Assembly (NCBI GenBank): GCA_002118135.1
Contig: BDIU01000277.1
Coordinates: 1-64,000, forward strand
Direction: 5' to 3'
DNA: 64,000 bases
Source of the DNA: Trebouxia sp. TZW2008
Taxonomy: Eukaryota > Chlorophyta > Trebouxiophyceae > Trebouxiales > Trebouxiaceae
Shown here: positions 13,801 to 24,434 of the stretch, piece after piece
Numbering within the stretch: the first letter of the stretch is position 1
How the letters are laid out: every line of letters starts with the position of its first letter
The notes under the pieces: model-generated
Told to the model about the DNA's origin: nothing
Databases searched by the model: none
What the model saw: the letters and a program-made list of their open reading frames with translations, nothing else
Made by a program: the position numbers and the translations under genes

Positions 13801-15407
13801 TGCATGTTGCGATGACCAGCCACGCGTGCCAAGGCCGCCACTGCACACCTCTCCTGAGCTTCCTCAGAGCTCACAGCTGCTTGGGCCTCATCCAAGAAAA
13901 CCACAATATCCTTGTCCCTGTCCTTGGGATCTGGCAGAACTGCCTGTGCCAAAGAGCTGCATGTGGAGATAATTGTGTGGCAAGGTTCCATAAAGCCGTC
14001 TTTGCATGCTCACTGGGCTGAGCCTGCGTATATGTTGACCTCGGTGTCCACATGCTAGAGACGTCAAGTATGTCCGTGATGTTGCCATCAGCCAAAACAT
14101 AATTGTTGTATTGACATCATTTGATGCAAGGCTCTGCTGCCCTTGACAACAGCATGACCAGGATGCTGTTGTAAAGGGAGCATAAGTGCATGGCAGACAA
14201 AAGTTGGCATTGTTCTGGATCAAGCAGCATGCAAGGCGCACCTTGCAGCGCATGGTGTCTGCTGCAGCAGCCATGACCTTATAGCGAGGCTTTGGCCGCT
14301 TCTGCTGGTTGCACCACTCCAGCAGCAGCATCCTTGGTGACTTCTCAGTATAGTACCCACCTTTGCTCCCAGGCTGTAGGGTATTTGGTTTCTGCAGTCA
14401 CCATAATCTGTCAGAACCAAACGCCAATATGAGCAAGACCTCTGCAGGATGTTTCTATGTGCTCCAGTGCTGAAGCTCACATAGCAATATCCTGCTGCCA
14501 AGGCTTTTCCAGCTTGGCCTTCAATAACGGTCTTGCCACAGGACAACAAGTGTTGAGCGCTGCTACTCAGGGCGCTAAGCTGCATGCAAATTTGACACAG
14601 TCAATTCAGGAATGCAAGTGTTGCGTATGCAGAAACTGCGGCTTTTCCAGGGCGTAGACTGACAAGCTTCGCAGCAACGTGAAGCAGCCTTGCAGCTGCA
14701 TATGCCCCTTGCAGCAGCAGCAAGGCAGGTGCCAAACATTACAGCAAGAAATAGACATGTGAGGCACAAGCAAGCAAATGCACTAGCTGTGCATTATGAC
14801 CTGAGCGTCTGCAGTAGCTGCATCATCATCTTTGTCCAATGCTGACTCTTCAGGATGCTTCTTGGCAATGTGCTCTCTATAGCGCTGCACTTGCTGAAAA
14901 GTGCGGTCACAGTGGGGGCATTCCAGCACCTGATTGCGCTTGTCTACAACTGCAGGGCCTTTGTTGGCTCCACCACTTGCTCCTGAGCTGCAACCGCATA
15001 GTGCAATGCATCAAGTCATGGTGAGGGCATTTACAGAGGGCATTGGCATGCATGGGCTGTAATTTGCATCCCTGCATTGCATGCAATGTTGCGCTTGCAT
15101 ACACGGAGGGTCCTGCTCGCCAGGCCTGAATGTGCTGCGGTGTACAAGGCAGTCGGAAGCTTAAATTTTGTCACAACCGACAACACATTGGTAGGTCAAG
15201 CTTGCGTCGTGCTGCATAATCTGCTCATGGTGTAGAGAACACAAGAGCAGTTATGCATTGCTTGTGTACTGGCTGCATGCATGCATATAAACATCCTGAG
15301 ATCATGACCTAATTTGAAATATGCAGAACATCTTGAGAGGCTTTGCAGACGTACGAGTAAACGTGAGCCTTCTTCTTTTTCTCCTCTTTGTTCTTGACGC
15401 CTCCCAT
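1722..15407 (-). CDS. DExH-box ATP-dependent RNA helicase (DHX29/DHX57/plant DExH7-like)
   Basis: Many-exon gene for a superfamily 2 DEAH/RHA-type helicase, an ATP-driven remodeller of RNA or RNPs. The start is the ATG at 15407: exon 1 (15355-15407) encodes [13 protein letters not shown] and ends at a GTACGT donor. In order follow a C2H2 finger (14801-14987), a conserved spacer (13749-14373), a charged exon (13141-13342), two UBA-like exons (12553-12714 and about 12059-12243), an RWD-like region (about 11.1-11.9 kb), the two RecA domains (about 5.85-10.3 kb) and the HA2/OB C-terminus to TGA at 1722-1724. Motifs seen: GATG/CGKST split by an intron, [18 protein letters not shown] plus RWD before the core is the DHX29/DHX57 arrangement. 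DHX29 acts in translation initiation in animals; that role here is inference. Some middle exon borders, especially near 12.77 kb, are uncertain. It is head-to-head with the gene starting near 15955. Confidence 0.9.
2733..2746 (+). repeat. Interstitial TTTAGGG unit
   Basis: The sequence TTTAGGGTTTAGG is two G-rich telomere-type units in a helicase intron, opposite in orientation to the array at 50-88. It is short enough to be chance. Confidence 0.4.
5850..10300 (-). other. Helicase exons: RecA1-RecA2 catalytic core
   Basis: Motif I is split: VVVISGATG ends one exon near 10.24 kb and [15 protein letters not shown] starts the next near 9.9 kb. Motif Ia is [17 protein letters not shown] (about 9.8 kb). 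Motif II is [15 protein letters not shown] (about 8.88 kb) and motif III is [10 protein letters not shown] (about 8.78 kb). RecA2 has [11 protein letters not shown] (about 6.98 kb), [17 protein letters not shown] (about 6.45 kb) and motif [10 protein letters not shown] (about 6.0 kb). All key catalytic residues seen are intact, so this is predicted to be an active NTPase. Confidence 0.9.
7293..7391 (+). repeat. 15-bp minisatellite in a helicase intron
   Basis: A tandem array of about six and a half copies of TACATGCAGGGTCTG, with one variant unit each containing GTG and TTT at the left. The unit contains TGCAGG, which on this strand resembles a 3' splice site. It lies in the intron between the helicase RecA2 exons and does not code in the gene's frame. 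Confidence 0.9.
11080..12714 (-). other. Helicase exons: UBA-like and RWD-like accessory domains
   Basis: The exon 12553-12714 encodes [19 protein letters not shown], a typical UBA helix pattern. The exon ending at 12059 encodes [20 protein letters not shown], a second UBA-like unit. Exons between about 11.09 and 11.9 kb encode segments such as [19 protein letters not shown] and [10 protein letters not shown] that fit an RWD fold. The domain order is that of the DHX29/DHX57 group. RWD assignment rests on order and weak pattern, not on an alignment. Confidence 0.65.
12766..12970 (-). repeat. Exon-like tandem copies in the helicase N-terminal region
   Basis: Three related blocks lie on the minus strand: the end of the exon at 13141 (GPADPASSG), a block near 12.91-12.97 kb ([15 protein letters not shown]) and one at 12766-12814 ([12 protein letters not shown] followed by GTATGT). 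The middle block has GC where the right-hand block has its GT donor. The blocks look like successive partial duplications of one exon and its flanks. Which are spliced in cannot be decided by eye because the phase joins are not all consistent. Confidence 0.5.
14801..14987 (-). other. Helicase exon 2: C2H2 zinc finger
   Basis: The exon is bounded by a CAG acceptor and a GT donor and continues exon 1 in frame (HVYS then SSGASGG). It encodes [10 protein letters not shown] followed by HIAKKH, a C-x2-C-x12-H-x4-H type finger. An acidic DKDDD tail follows. The finger would add nucleic-acid or protein contact to the helicase. Confidence 0.85.
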
Positions 15408-15954
15408 GCTTGTTTCACCGATATATATATCGCTACGATGTGCTAGCGCTGGCCTGACCTCCTCGAAGCGTGGGCCATGGCAGCGCTTGGCCCGACTTAG
15501 GCGGCACTTTTGGCTGCGATGCGTCTCACATCCTGCTGCTGCACTGCATCGACGGCATGATCAATGCGCATCGCACCCGCCTCGCTTGTTGAGGAGCGTC
15601 GATGGCCGCACTCGCCTGCACTTAAGAAAACGAAGGACAAGATGAAGCTCGAGTCCGAAGCTTGGTCAACTTCTGCGTGACGTGCAAGCTGACCATGTTT
15701 GACGTAACCTGCCTTCGCATGCCAGACCTTGCGCAAGCACCACGCACAGCTCGTATCTAAGACGCGCTCCGCAATTCAGAGCGCCGCGAACTCTGTGCTT
15801 CCGCAGCCAAGGCAGCTGCAGGATCTCCTGCGCAATCTTCACCTGTGCTGCTTCAGCTGCTTCCTCGGCACAACGCCTGTCAAAGCTTATGCGTGCTCAA
15901 TGCGTCGCCGGCCATGTCGCAATGCCAGCAGCGAGCTCTAGTAGACATCAGCAG
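15408..15954. promoter_or_regulatory. Divergent intergenic region (helicase / CmcJ-like copy A)
   Basis: The helicase starts leftward at 15407 and the first oxidoreductase-like gene starts rightward at about 15955, leaving roughly 550 bp. This must contain both promoters and 5'UTRs. A palindrome, CGATATATATATCG, sits at 15419-15432 just upstream of the helicase ATG and could be a TATA-like element. An alternative in-frame upstream ATG for copy A lies at 15889. Confidence 0.45.
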
Positions 15955-17957
15955 ATGGCCACTTTACCTTCCGCGTCTGAAGCTAGGACACGAGTTCGAT
16001 ACATCAAGCATCCGCAACTGCAAGACAAAAACCTCTTTCTGTACATGACACGTCCGCCAGCGCACATCAAAGCTGCCACAAACGTTGAGTCAGATGAGGT
16101 GCCGGTGCGTCTTACTGACCTGCGCACGGCAGAGCCTACCACACTACAGCGACACGGCTTTGAACTAGTCAAATTCCCAAGTGGCAAGAACTTGGACTGG
16201 AGCAACACACAGCAGGTCAGGCATGCGTCCGGCTTTTGCACAGCACTTTGGCGAGTGCAGCTCCCATTCCAAACACGACTTTTTGCATCATCACACAGGT
16301 GAAGGATGTGTATTACCCAGAGGTAGAGGGCCTCATCAAGCGCATGACAGGCGCAAGTGGAGTGCGTGTGATGATGCATGGGCTGAGGAAGGGCAAGATT
16401 GAGAGAGAGTAAGCTCGACCCATCCTTACACATGTTGTGCTGGACATATTTGACCAAGGAAGTATGCATGTTCTACCATGCTCATGAGGATCACAGGTTG
16501 TCTGTTTGACTCTGTGCTCGCCTGCAGTCATGTAGATCTTGCCAAACTGAGTGAGAAGAAAGGCCTACCCACAAGTCATCCTGCAGTTCTGAAAACACAT
16601 AGATTTCACAGAGTCCAGTGGTCCATCTGTGTTGGAGAGATACTTGGGGGCAGAGGCTGCAGAGGCTCGTGACAAGCCTTGGGGAATCGTTCAGGTCATT
16701 GATTTCATGCTCAATTGAATGCAGCAGAACATGTGCATGCTCAATAGAGGCTGTGAGTGTGCTGTTCGTTCTGTGTTTGAGACACACTGCTTGGTCTGCA
16801 TGTTTGAACTGTCCAACAGAGTCCACCTTTCAGCTGAGCTCAGGGCAAAGTCTTGAACCCTAGCTCACGATGCAAAAGACAAGTAAGTTATGGTCAACAA
16901 CGCTATGAAGCACCACAGTGTTTTGCTGTAGCAGCTGGAAGCTCAGCCTTGCTTTTGCCTGCTGACCACACCTCTGTATCTGCACATTGTTGGCACTTAG
17001 CAAAGCTAGCACACACATCACAAAGCAAAACTGCAGCTCAACACTGCTCAATTTGCGGTGCTCATGCACTTGATGGCAGCAATAATAGAGCAAATGATCT
17101 CAGCCATTCCTTTTAGGGCTAGTTGGCAAACACTTGGCAGTAAACTCATGCATGACTGGGCTTCGTCGCTTTTGAGATTGCTTGACATAGAAAATAATGA
17201 TGCTGAATCACATTGCCCTGTGCAAAAGCTGGGCAGTTGTTATCTCAACAGTGCAACACTTTCGTTGACAAGTTGACTACTGTGCTGTGCAGGTGTGGCG
17301 CCCCTTGGTAGGCCCTGTACAAGACTCAGCTTTGGGCTTCATTGATGCAGCTACGGTCTCACCTGATGACATCATGCCTGTACAACTTCACCTGGCAGAA
17401 GGCATGACACATGAAATCAATTATGTTGTACACAGTCCCAGACACAGGTCACAGCTAACCCTCACCTACTACAGTTTGTACGTTGCCTGAAGAGTTTGAT
17501 CTCACTCAGTCACCCTGCTTGCACCTCAAGCACAAACTTGATGATTGTTGTCCTGTATACTGTCCCAGTTGGCAGTCAAAAGAGGACAAACATTACAGAC
17601 ACACTGTGACACAGATCGGTCCAACATATCATTTGGAGATTGGGCAGTGTCACAGCACAGTTTCATGATTGTGCTGTTCACTGTCTGCTCACAGCAGACA
17701 CGGTGCACAGTCTTGCATGAGCTGCATATACTTCACAGCTTGCAGGCTTCTACAAACCACTGCTGTTTTGATGTAGGTGGTTTTGGACCAGTCAGATGCG
17801 AGAAAACGAGGCATACGTTTTTGTAAACTACACATCCCAAAATGATGGTCGTGCAAAGTATATACCCCACGGCACAATAATTGATCAGAGCATTCCAGCT
17901 GACGTGCCAATCAGGCAGAGCATTGAAACCAGAGCTTTCGTATTTTGGGACGACTGA
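15955..17957 (+). CDS. CmcJ/NvfI-family oxidoreductase-like gene, copy A (apparent frameshift, possible pseudogene)
   Basis: Five exons: 15955-16215, 16299-16408, 16528-16694, 17293-17447 and 17777-17957. Family hallmarks include TRVRYI near the N-terminus, VRLTDLR, HGFELVKF, VYYPEVEGL, VWRPLVGPVQDSALG and the C-terminal RQSIETRAFVFW before TGA. The family holds Fe/2-oxoglutarate-type oxygenases such as fungal NvfI and the cephamycin protein CmcJ; the substrate here is unknown. In exon 3 the frame runs through AVLKTH up to 16600, then continues one base out as IDFTESSGPSVLERYLG. This removes the Asp of an H-x-D motif that copy B keeps as H-N-D. A two-base loss would explain it. The open frame then stops at about 16672. 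All splice sites otherwise look intact. The start could instead be 15889. Confidence 0.75.
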
Positions 17958-18194
17958 TGTTGATTGTCACACAATTGCAAGGCGTAATGTTGCAGTGTCT
18001 CCTGTGCATGTTTTAAGGGAGTCGAGATCTACATCTTGATCATGATCACACCTGATCATGGCTACCTTTGTTCAAACGTTGAATGTGGTCAGTTGATACT
18101 AGCAGAACCAGTTTGTGCTTGTGTGTGCCTATACAAGAAGTTGTAGCTGAGCAGGTTCAGTACTATGTCATGCTTCATGCTGCTGACAGCCATT

Positions 18195-20704
18195 TCATTT
18201 CCCGGTCAGCCAGACAGCTCTGTGAATGAACACTTCCAACTGAACACCTTGGCGTGCTGCAAACTCAGTGGCTTTACTATTTGCTGACAGAGTGAGGGCA
18301 TGTAAACAGTCTCCTACAGCAAACACCTCCTTTTGGGCAGCTGAGATGGCTTGCAATGCAGGTACTCTATCTTGCAGCATACTCAAACTTATTTCATGAG
18401 AACTGAATCTATTCTGACTAGAGTGCTCAATCAGTTGAGGTGTCCCTAAAAGCTGGTCTGAGCTGTATATTTGTAGTTTGCTACGCCAAGTTTGCCATCG
18501 TTGCCTCTCTTTACTGCCTCCAAACTGCTCCAGTAGCTTCTCAAACTGCTGGACGGCAGCGTGTGCAGCCACAAGACGTTGCCTGTCAAGAAAGGGCTGC
18601 AGTATGGGCAACATGGGGTTCTGCTGCTCTGCAGCCAAACAGTCCTGCAGGCAAAGTACAACTTTGGTCAAAACAGCATGAGATATGCCTGAAGGGTGTG
18701 GCCAGTGCTCTATGCTCATGCTGGTTTGCTGTGCTATTGCTATTTGCATGCTGGCAGAGGTCAGCCAACCTCTGCAATTGCTTTCAGAGCTGCATTGCAG
18801 CTGATGAGATGATTTATTATACAAAACAAACTGAACAGACTGTGTTGCTTGCAGAGTACCTCGGATGCCAATGTGCCAGGGCTAAGCATACAAGATTTGC
18901 CAACTACTTCAATAACACCAGCGCAGCTATTGCCCATTTCTAGCTTGATTTGAGACTGCAATCAAGTGCAAAACAGCCACAGCAGTGCATTGCAGTGAAC
19001 ACAGGCACTGTGACAATGCCAGCAAAGCCACACTGTTTTTGCTTTCCTCGCTTCAGTGTTGCCCAGAATAGTTGGTCCACTGTTTCAACATAAGTGGGGC
19101 GTGATGACAAACCTGCCAGTGGGTGACTTGTTGAGCCCATTGCTGCAGGTCAGCTCCAAAAGCGTCTCCATTGCTGACCTCTGACACCAAGGCACAAAGT
19201 GTGGTCACATCCATGTTGACTGTGTCTGGAGCAGCAGGCATAGCAGGCAGGATTGACACATCAAACCTGCCAGGTCCTGACACCAGCACACCCATTGCCT
19301 GTATCACCAATAGCATCCGTCATCAGTGACATGAGCATGCCAGGGTGATGCACAGTCTATATGGTGGACATGCTCATCCAATGTTGAGACAGCCAAACTT
19401 TGAACTCCTCAAGACATAGAAACAAGATGCTGTCAACACCTTGTAGCCAGGTTCATGTCAGACATTGTATTGCTGATGGCCTGAAGGATTTGCAAATGTT
19501 CTGAAGATGTTCCAGGGGCTGTGTCATTTCAGAGTGAGACTTTGTGCAAAGGGCATGAGTCTCACACTGAGCTCTGCCTTGACAGCAGGATGCACACCTA
19601 GAGGCAGGTGGAATATCACAGATGGGGACTGCCATCGCACCACATTGCAAGCAGCCTTGGCTACTTCCAGCTGCTGCTGAGCTTGCTGTAACAACCCTGC
19701 ACAGCTGTGGCAACATCAGGGCACAGGCAGAACAGCAAGAAAGCATCACAACAGGCAAACACAAGGGGTACAGGCAAAAAAGGAGCAAGTGATACATTAT
19801 ATATATAGGAGGGCAGGCGTACGAGCAAGAAAGGCACACTGCAAAGCCAACATTTGCCAGACACATTGCCGAACTGTCAGAGTCACGCTAAAGGTGAGGT
19901 CAATGGTCCCTTCAATACAGGCAGGTAATGCATGATCTGGTTGCGAACATGTGCACAGTAGACCTGAAGCTTGCCTTTGAAATGACCCGGGTTCCCAAGC
20001 CAGTGAGAGCTATCCAGGTCAAAAGGCTCATGTGCTTTCACCTCAATCCAGGCCAGGCCCTGCATACATACAGCTTATGCTTGAGACTCTCAAGCAAATG
20101 TGCATTTGCTAAACAGCTATTTGAGGCAAGATGCAGCAAGGGCTCAAGGCACATTTTGACCTGCTGTGCTACAACATCCACTTCCACGCTGAGTCCTGAT
20201 GGGACAAAGTGATTAGCAGATAGCTTGTGTCTCCGGCCGCCGGAGGGGCTTGGCAGACCACCACCTGACTTCACATTGCCAGTGTCAACATTCCTGCTTG
20301 CACTGCAGCAATCAAAAGGTTGTGTATTGCTAGCAGTGTCCAAATGCTTGTGCAAGCGTACCAGATGTGACTTCACTGTAGAATCTGGCACCAAGACACA
20401 GCACGCCAGGAGCTTGCTCAGCAACATCAAGCTCAGCTTGCATGCCTCTGATATTGTTGCGTGCGCCTTGCAGCTGAATTTCCATGGCTTTGCTAAAAAT
20501 TTCAGTGCTTTGGCCTGCTTCGCGTGCCAAGTGTTGGTTTTGCGCCACAAGCGCCGTGACCGACGCAAGGTCCCTTTGCGCTCTCTTCAGCAGTCTTGTT
20601 GAGCCGGTCACGTCGACGTGCTGCGCTGCGTAACGTGTGATTGCCTTGCAAAGGGTGCCAAGTTGAGCCTTTTCGACTTCTCCGGGCATCGTCGCCACCG
20701 CCAT
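18195..20704 (-). CDS. C7orf25/UPF0415 (DUF1308) family protein
   Basis: A gene of about seven exons, starting at ATG 20704 (MAVATMPGEVEKAQL) and ending at TGA 18195-18197 (VWLTGK). Exon 1 is 20362-20704 and encodes a helical N-terminal part. Recognition comes from the conserved blocks in order: SVEVDVVAQ joined to GLAWIEVKAHE, then SPSVIFHLP, AMGVLVSGPGRF, TVNMDVTTLCALVSEVSNG, NPMLPILQPFLDRQRLVAAH and FAVGDCLHALTLSANSKATE followed by VQLEVFIHRA. These match the animal C7orf25 family closely in pattern. The family is conserved across eukaryotes and poorly characterised; a nuclease-like fold has been suggested, which I cannot test. It lies between the two oxidoreductase paralogues, convergent with copy A and head-to-head with copy B. 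Confidence 0.85.
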
Positions 20705-21189
20705 GTCAATGCGTCGCCGCTGCGATCGTTGCTGGTGACATGAGCGGTGGGGCGCCTTCAACAACAAAGCCTGCGCAGGTTGCAACCTAGGCGCTGAGTT
20801 CAAGCATGACTTTGACACATGGGTGTGTGCAAAACACACAAGCATATCTTGGCGCCAGCTGCATGTCAGCCTCAAGCGCAATATGTCTGGCGCAGCATGT
20901 TGCTTTGGCAGCTAGCGCTAAGTGCTTTCACTGCACAATCTGCCACAGCCACATTCCCACGTGGTTTGAAATACTCGACGGACCGCTGCATTCTTGTCAA
21001 ATTTCTGCAAGCTTAGGTCACGGTCCTAAGTTGCCTTCGGCTAGCTTCACGCGGTCAAAGATGCACGCAAAACCGCATCAGCGACTTGCAGACAACCTTG
21101 CAGTTTACATTGATCTACACGAATCCCTTTCGCGACCTTCGAGGTTGACAATTTAGGTCAGCTAGCCTGTGGGAGGCCGAATCGTGATC
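20705..21189. promoter_or_regulatory. Divergent intergenic region (DUF1308 gene / CmcJ-like copy B)
   Basis: About 485 bp separate the leftward ATG at 20704 from the first rightward in-frame ATG of copy B at about 21190. Both promoters should lie here. I see no clear TATA box or other named motif. Confidence 0.4.
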
Positions 21190-23015
21190 ATGTCTATGAG
21201 CATGGTCCGCCCTGCACACTTCAGATGCATCGGATTGCCACCTCGTCAACGGCATGTCACCGTCATGAGCGCGGCAACAGCTGCGCCACGAGTTAGGTAC
21301 TCGAAAGCTCGCGACAAGAGCAACTTGTTTTACTACACCGTGCCACCTCCACAAGGGGTGAGCGTCACTAACGTTGAGGCCGATGAACATCCAGTACAGC
21401 TCACAGACTTGCGCACCCAGCCGACGACGTTGCGTGGTAACGGCTTCGAGCTGGTCAAAATGCCACTCGAAGAGGAAGTCAACTGGGAAGATGACAAACA
21501 GGTCAGTGCATAGCCCAACAGCAATAAGAAGCATGCATGTGACCAAGCTCTCAAAGCATTTGGCTTTTCATACACCACTCAGTCCAGCACACGTGGTCTG
21601 CTGTGTAGGTCAGAAGTGTGTACTATCCTGAGGTCAAGAAACTCCTCAGACAGCTCAAGGGCGTTTCCCGCGTCAAGATTGTCCAACATGCTCTGCGTAG
21701 AGGCAAAATAGACAAGAGGTGAGTTGACTGTCTGCTGTTTGCAATATCAGAGCTTGGTGACTGGAGAACTAGTAGACAAAGACAAAGCATGAACGGTATG
21801 TTCATGTTGTTGGCCGTGTTGTGGCATCATGCTTCACTGTGTTGCATTCAGGCCCATTGGAGATCTGAGGATACTAGGCAAAGAGGAGCCTGCACTGTTG
21901 ATACACAATGACTACACAGATGCCAGTGCAGCTCTCACATCACAGTACTTTGCTGGAGATGAAGCTGCTGAGCTAAGCAAGAAGTCCTGGGCGCTTGTGA
22001 ATGTATGCTCCCTTCTCCATGTATCTGATGATGCTATGCACAACACAAACCAGGTCATGATCACGAGGTCTGACCATGAGATCATGCAAAGCCTTCAGCA
22101 TGTCTTGGCCTTGCACAGACATGTTTGCTTACCATGATGACAAAGGCGGTGTTCTTGAATGCAAGCCAATTGCCAGTCGGCAATCTACACACAGTATGCT
22201 TGACAATGGTCCTTGACTTTTGCTACAGTGAGTTTGCTTTATACTTACTGCTGTGATCATCAGACCTGTCCTTGTATCAAATTGTCCTTGTATAACATTG
22301 TCTGCGTATCAAATTGCTCTTTGCAGTCAAAAAGTAATTGCTTCCCAATCTTGTTGAACTTGTAAGAAGGATGTCCTTGTATTGAGTGTCCTTGTAAGGA
22401 GCAATCACTGTATGTCCAGGTGTGGCGCCCTTTGACAGGGCCAGTTCAAGACTCGCCTTTGGGCCTGATTGATGCAGCTACCATTGCTCCAGATGACGTC
22501 TTTCCTGTCACAATTCACCTTGCTGGCGGCATGACACATGATGTCAGCTACTACTCCCACAATCCTGACCACAGGTAATGCACCCTTACAAACAATGTTG
22601 CGGTTGTGCCGGCAGAAGCTTGCATACACCTGTAACATTGTAGCAGAGCCGCAGTACTGCTTTCTTGGCAGCAGTGATGCAACAAAGCACACCACACGAC
22701 AAGCATTTGTGGCTACCTAATTTAGCACCATGATGTTGGCACAATACATTCCAAAGGCCAACTCAAAGATGTTTTTGCAGACCCGCTTATGTTGCTGCAT
22801 TGCGGCTCATATCATAATGGCGATGCTTATGTAGGTGGTACTGGACCAGCCAGATGCAGGAAGATGAAGCATACGTGTTTGTACAGCATGACTCACACAC
22901 AGATGGACGGCCCAAAGCTGTTCCCCATGCCTCCATTGCAGATGCCAATGTTCCGGAAGATGCACCAAAACGGCAAAGCATAGAGACTAGGGCTCTTGTT
23001 TTCTTTTACAGTTAA
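21190..23015 (+). CDS. CmcJ/NvfI-family oxidoreductase-like gene, copy B (intact)
   Basis: Exons: 21190 (or 21265)-21501, 21609-21718, 21852-22002, 22420-22574 and 22835-23015, ending FFYS then TAA. The intron positions and phases equal those of copy A, proving tandem duplication of an intron-containing gene. The downstream ATG (21265, MSAATAAPRVRYS) matches copy A best. The upstream ATG adds about 25 residues rich in Arg, His and Ser that could be an organelle-targeting tail. Key blocks: NVEADEHPVQLTDLR, GFELVKM, RPIGDLRI, ALLIHNDYTD (putative Fe-binding H-x-D), VWRPLTGPVQDSPLGLIDA, VPHASIAD (candidate distal His) and RQSIETRALVFF (candidate 2-oxoglutarate Arg). Assigning iron and co-substrate residues is by family analogy. 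Intron 3 carries a MITE. Confidence 0.85.
22224..22412 (+). mobile_element. MITE (pogo/Tigger-like, TA-flanked), degenerate copy in intron 3 of copy B
   Basis: The left end reads TACAGTGAGTTTGCT and the right end, reverse-complemented, TACAGTGATTGCTCCTT. The interior repeats the word TCCTTGTA and related forms, as in the other copies. It ends seven bases before the 3' splice site of exon 4. Length is about 189 bp. Confidence 0.65.
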
Positions 23016-23189
23016 ATATCTGGATTAATACGGAATGAACCATTATAAATATTTATATATCAGCTTCTTTTTCTGCACTTATTCCTGACAAGATCATCAT
23101 TTAGTGCATGAGTGCAAACAATTTTTATGAAAGATTGACGATCAAAGAAAGACGAAAGAGTCTGTTACGGTACGGTGTGATGGCGTACG

Positions 23190-23500
23190 ACCGTAGCGTA
23201 AAGTGATGACACAACCAATCTTAGGGGTAATAAAGACCAATCTCAATATGCACAATGCTTTGCCGTCCAAGCAAGTTTGCAATGACTCAAGCGCCTCCAT
23301 GGCCACGTCATGTAAAGCATCCCAGTCGCCATTGAAGCGCTCAAGACGCATCCAACCATCTGTTGGACCAAGATACTCCATCTTGATCACTTGCACCTGG
23401 CCTGGAAACTCTTCCACAGGCGCTACCAGCTTTGGCACCAAACCTAGGTCACTTACAATGTACAAGAGAGATGCGGGAAGTCGCGAACGACTTGGAGCTC
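23190..23500 (-). pseudogene. Protein-kinase-like fragment (FunK1/crinkler-type), decayed
   Basis: The minus strand encodes LLYIVSDLGLVPKLVAP, then VIKMEYLGPTDGWMRL and ALHDVAMEALESLQTCLDGKA. This is the pattern of the small kinase-like domains common in fungi and some algae, where the hinge is followed by an HGDLR catalytic loop. Here the sequence after DGKA reads LCILRLVFITPK: the His-Gly-Asp loop is scrambled while the following V-F-I-T-P-K survives. The N-terminal part lies in another frame past a stop. I read it as a truncated pseudogene; the family call is from memory. Confidence 0.4.
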
Positions 23501-23756
23501 TTCATCGGACACACGTCTCACGTAAATGTTTGCGGTGAACATGCCGAGACGCACCGCCTGCCCGACACTAAGACCTTGCCTTGGACTAATTCGTCGTTCA
23601 TGCTGTTGCGAGATTGAACGGAGGTGCTACAAACAGATTAGACCAATTATAAAATACTTTTGATGAGATTTGTAAATCAAAGATATTTATGTCACGTGTC
23701 CTAGTTCAGCTGCGTCAGCGCCTTTGCTCAGGGTACGGTGCAAAATTCAGGAGCCG

Positions 23757-23805
23757 AGGGCGAAAGGGCGAAAGGGCGAAACAATCAGGGCGAAATGCAG
23801 CGAAA
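23757..23805 (+). repeat. GGGCGAAA short tandem repeat
   Basis: Three direct GGGCGAAA units, a short spacer and two related units (GGGCGAAATGCAGCGAAAT). It is intergenic. Confidence 0.7.
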
Positions 23806-24033
23806 TAGGCTAGACTGTGACTCAGAAGTTTTTAAAGCTCGTCTTAACGAGCTGCATCTGTTCACGCTTTCATATCGAATAGTCAATGGTGGGGACCTCA
23901 GCGCAACTGTAAGCTGATGTGAATCAAAATAACCCCACACATGAGTTCAGGCACAAGCAAGATAGTCATTCGTTCTAGCGTGCTAGATGGCAAAGCTGGC
24001 ACATGTTCTGCATAAATGGGCAACTGACTACAC

Positions 24034-24303
24034 CTACAAACCCTGCAATACATCATTGACACCAAATTGCTCATTGCTGCTGCCAAAGTCCAAGTTGGGC
24101 GTTTGCTCTTGGACGAAACTGCCTTGGAAATCCAGAGCAAAAGCAGGGTTGTTGAAATCAAGGGTTGCATGGATGGCACTGCTGTCCACTAGTTCATCGC
24201 GCATCTGCCTAAGATATTCCTCATAGTAGTCTGAGAGCATGTCTGTCAGTTCTGGCAGGCTGGCTAGGTCCATTGCAGGCAGTTCTGTTCTACACGACGT
24301 CAT
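24034..24303 (-). CDS. Small acidic hypothetical protein
   Basis: An 89-codon ORF beginning MTSCRTELPAMDLASLPELT and ending GVNDVLQGL. It is rich in Asp, Glu and Leu and has a helix-like segment (DMLSDYYEEYLRQMRDEL). It diverges from the gene at 24435 with only 131 bp between the two starts, which supports its being transcribed. I recognise no family. It may be the first exon of a longer gene, although no convincing downstream exon was found. Confidence 0.4.
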   Translation of the reverse strand: MTSCRTELPAMDLASLPELTDMLSDYYEEYLRQMRDELVDSSAIHATLDFNNPAFALDFQGSFVQEQTPNLDFGSSNEQFGVNDVLQGL

Positions 24304-24434
24304 CGTCGTCTATTGTGATGAGATTTTCACTATCACGCTGCTCCATTGTTTTGTGAAGCAACCGCTGAGCGCCATTAGGGCCCGTTCGACGTCCTACGAT
24401 GCAGAGACTATCGCAAAGGCACAATTGATCACAC

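Noticed and set aside
15419..15432. ATATAT palindrome as a regulator-binding operator
   Set aside because: AT dinucleotide runs are commonly chance; kept only as a possible TATA-like element.
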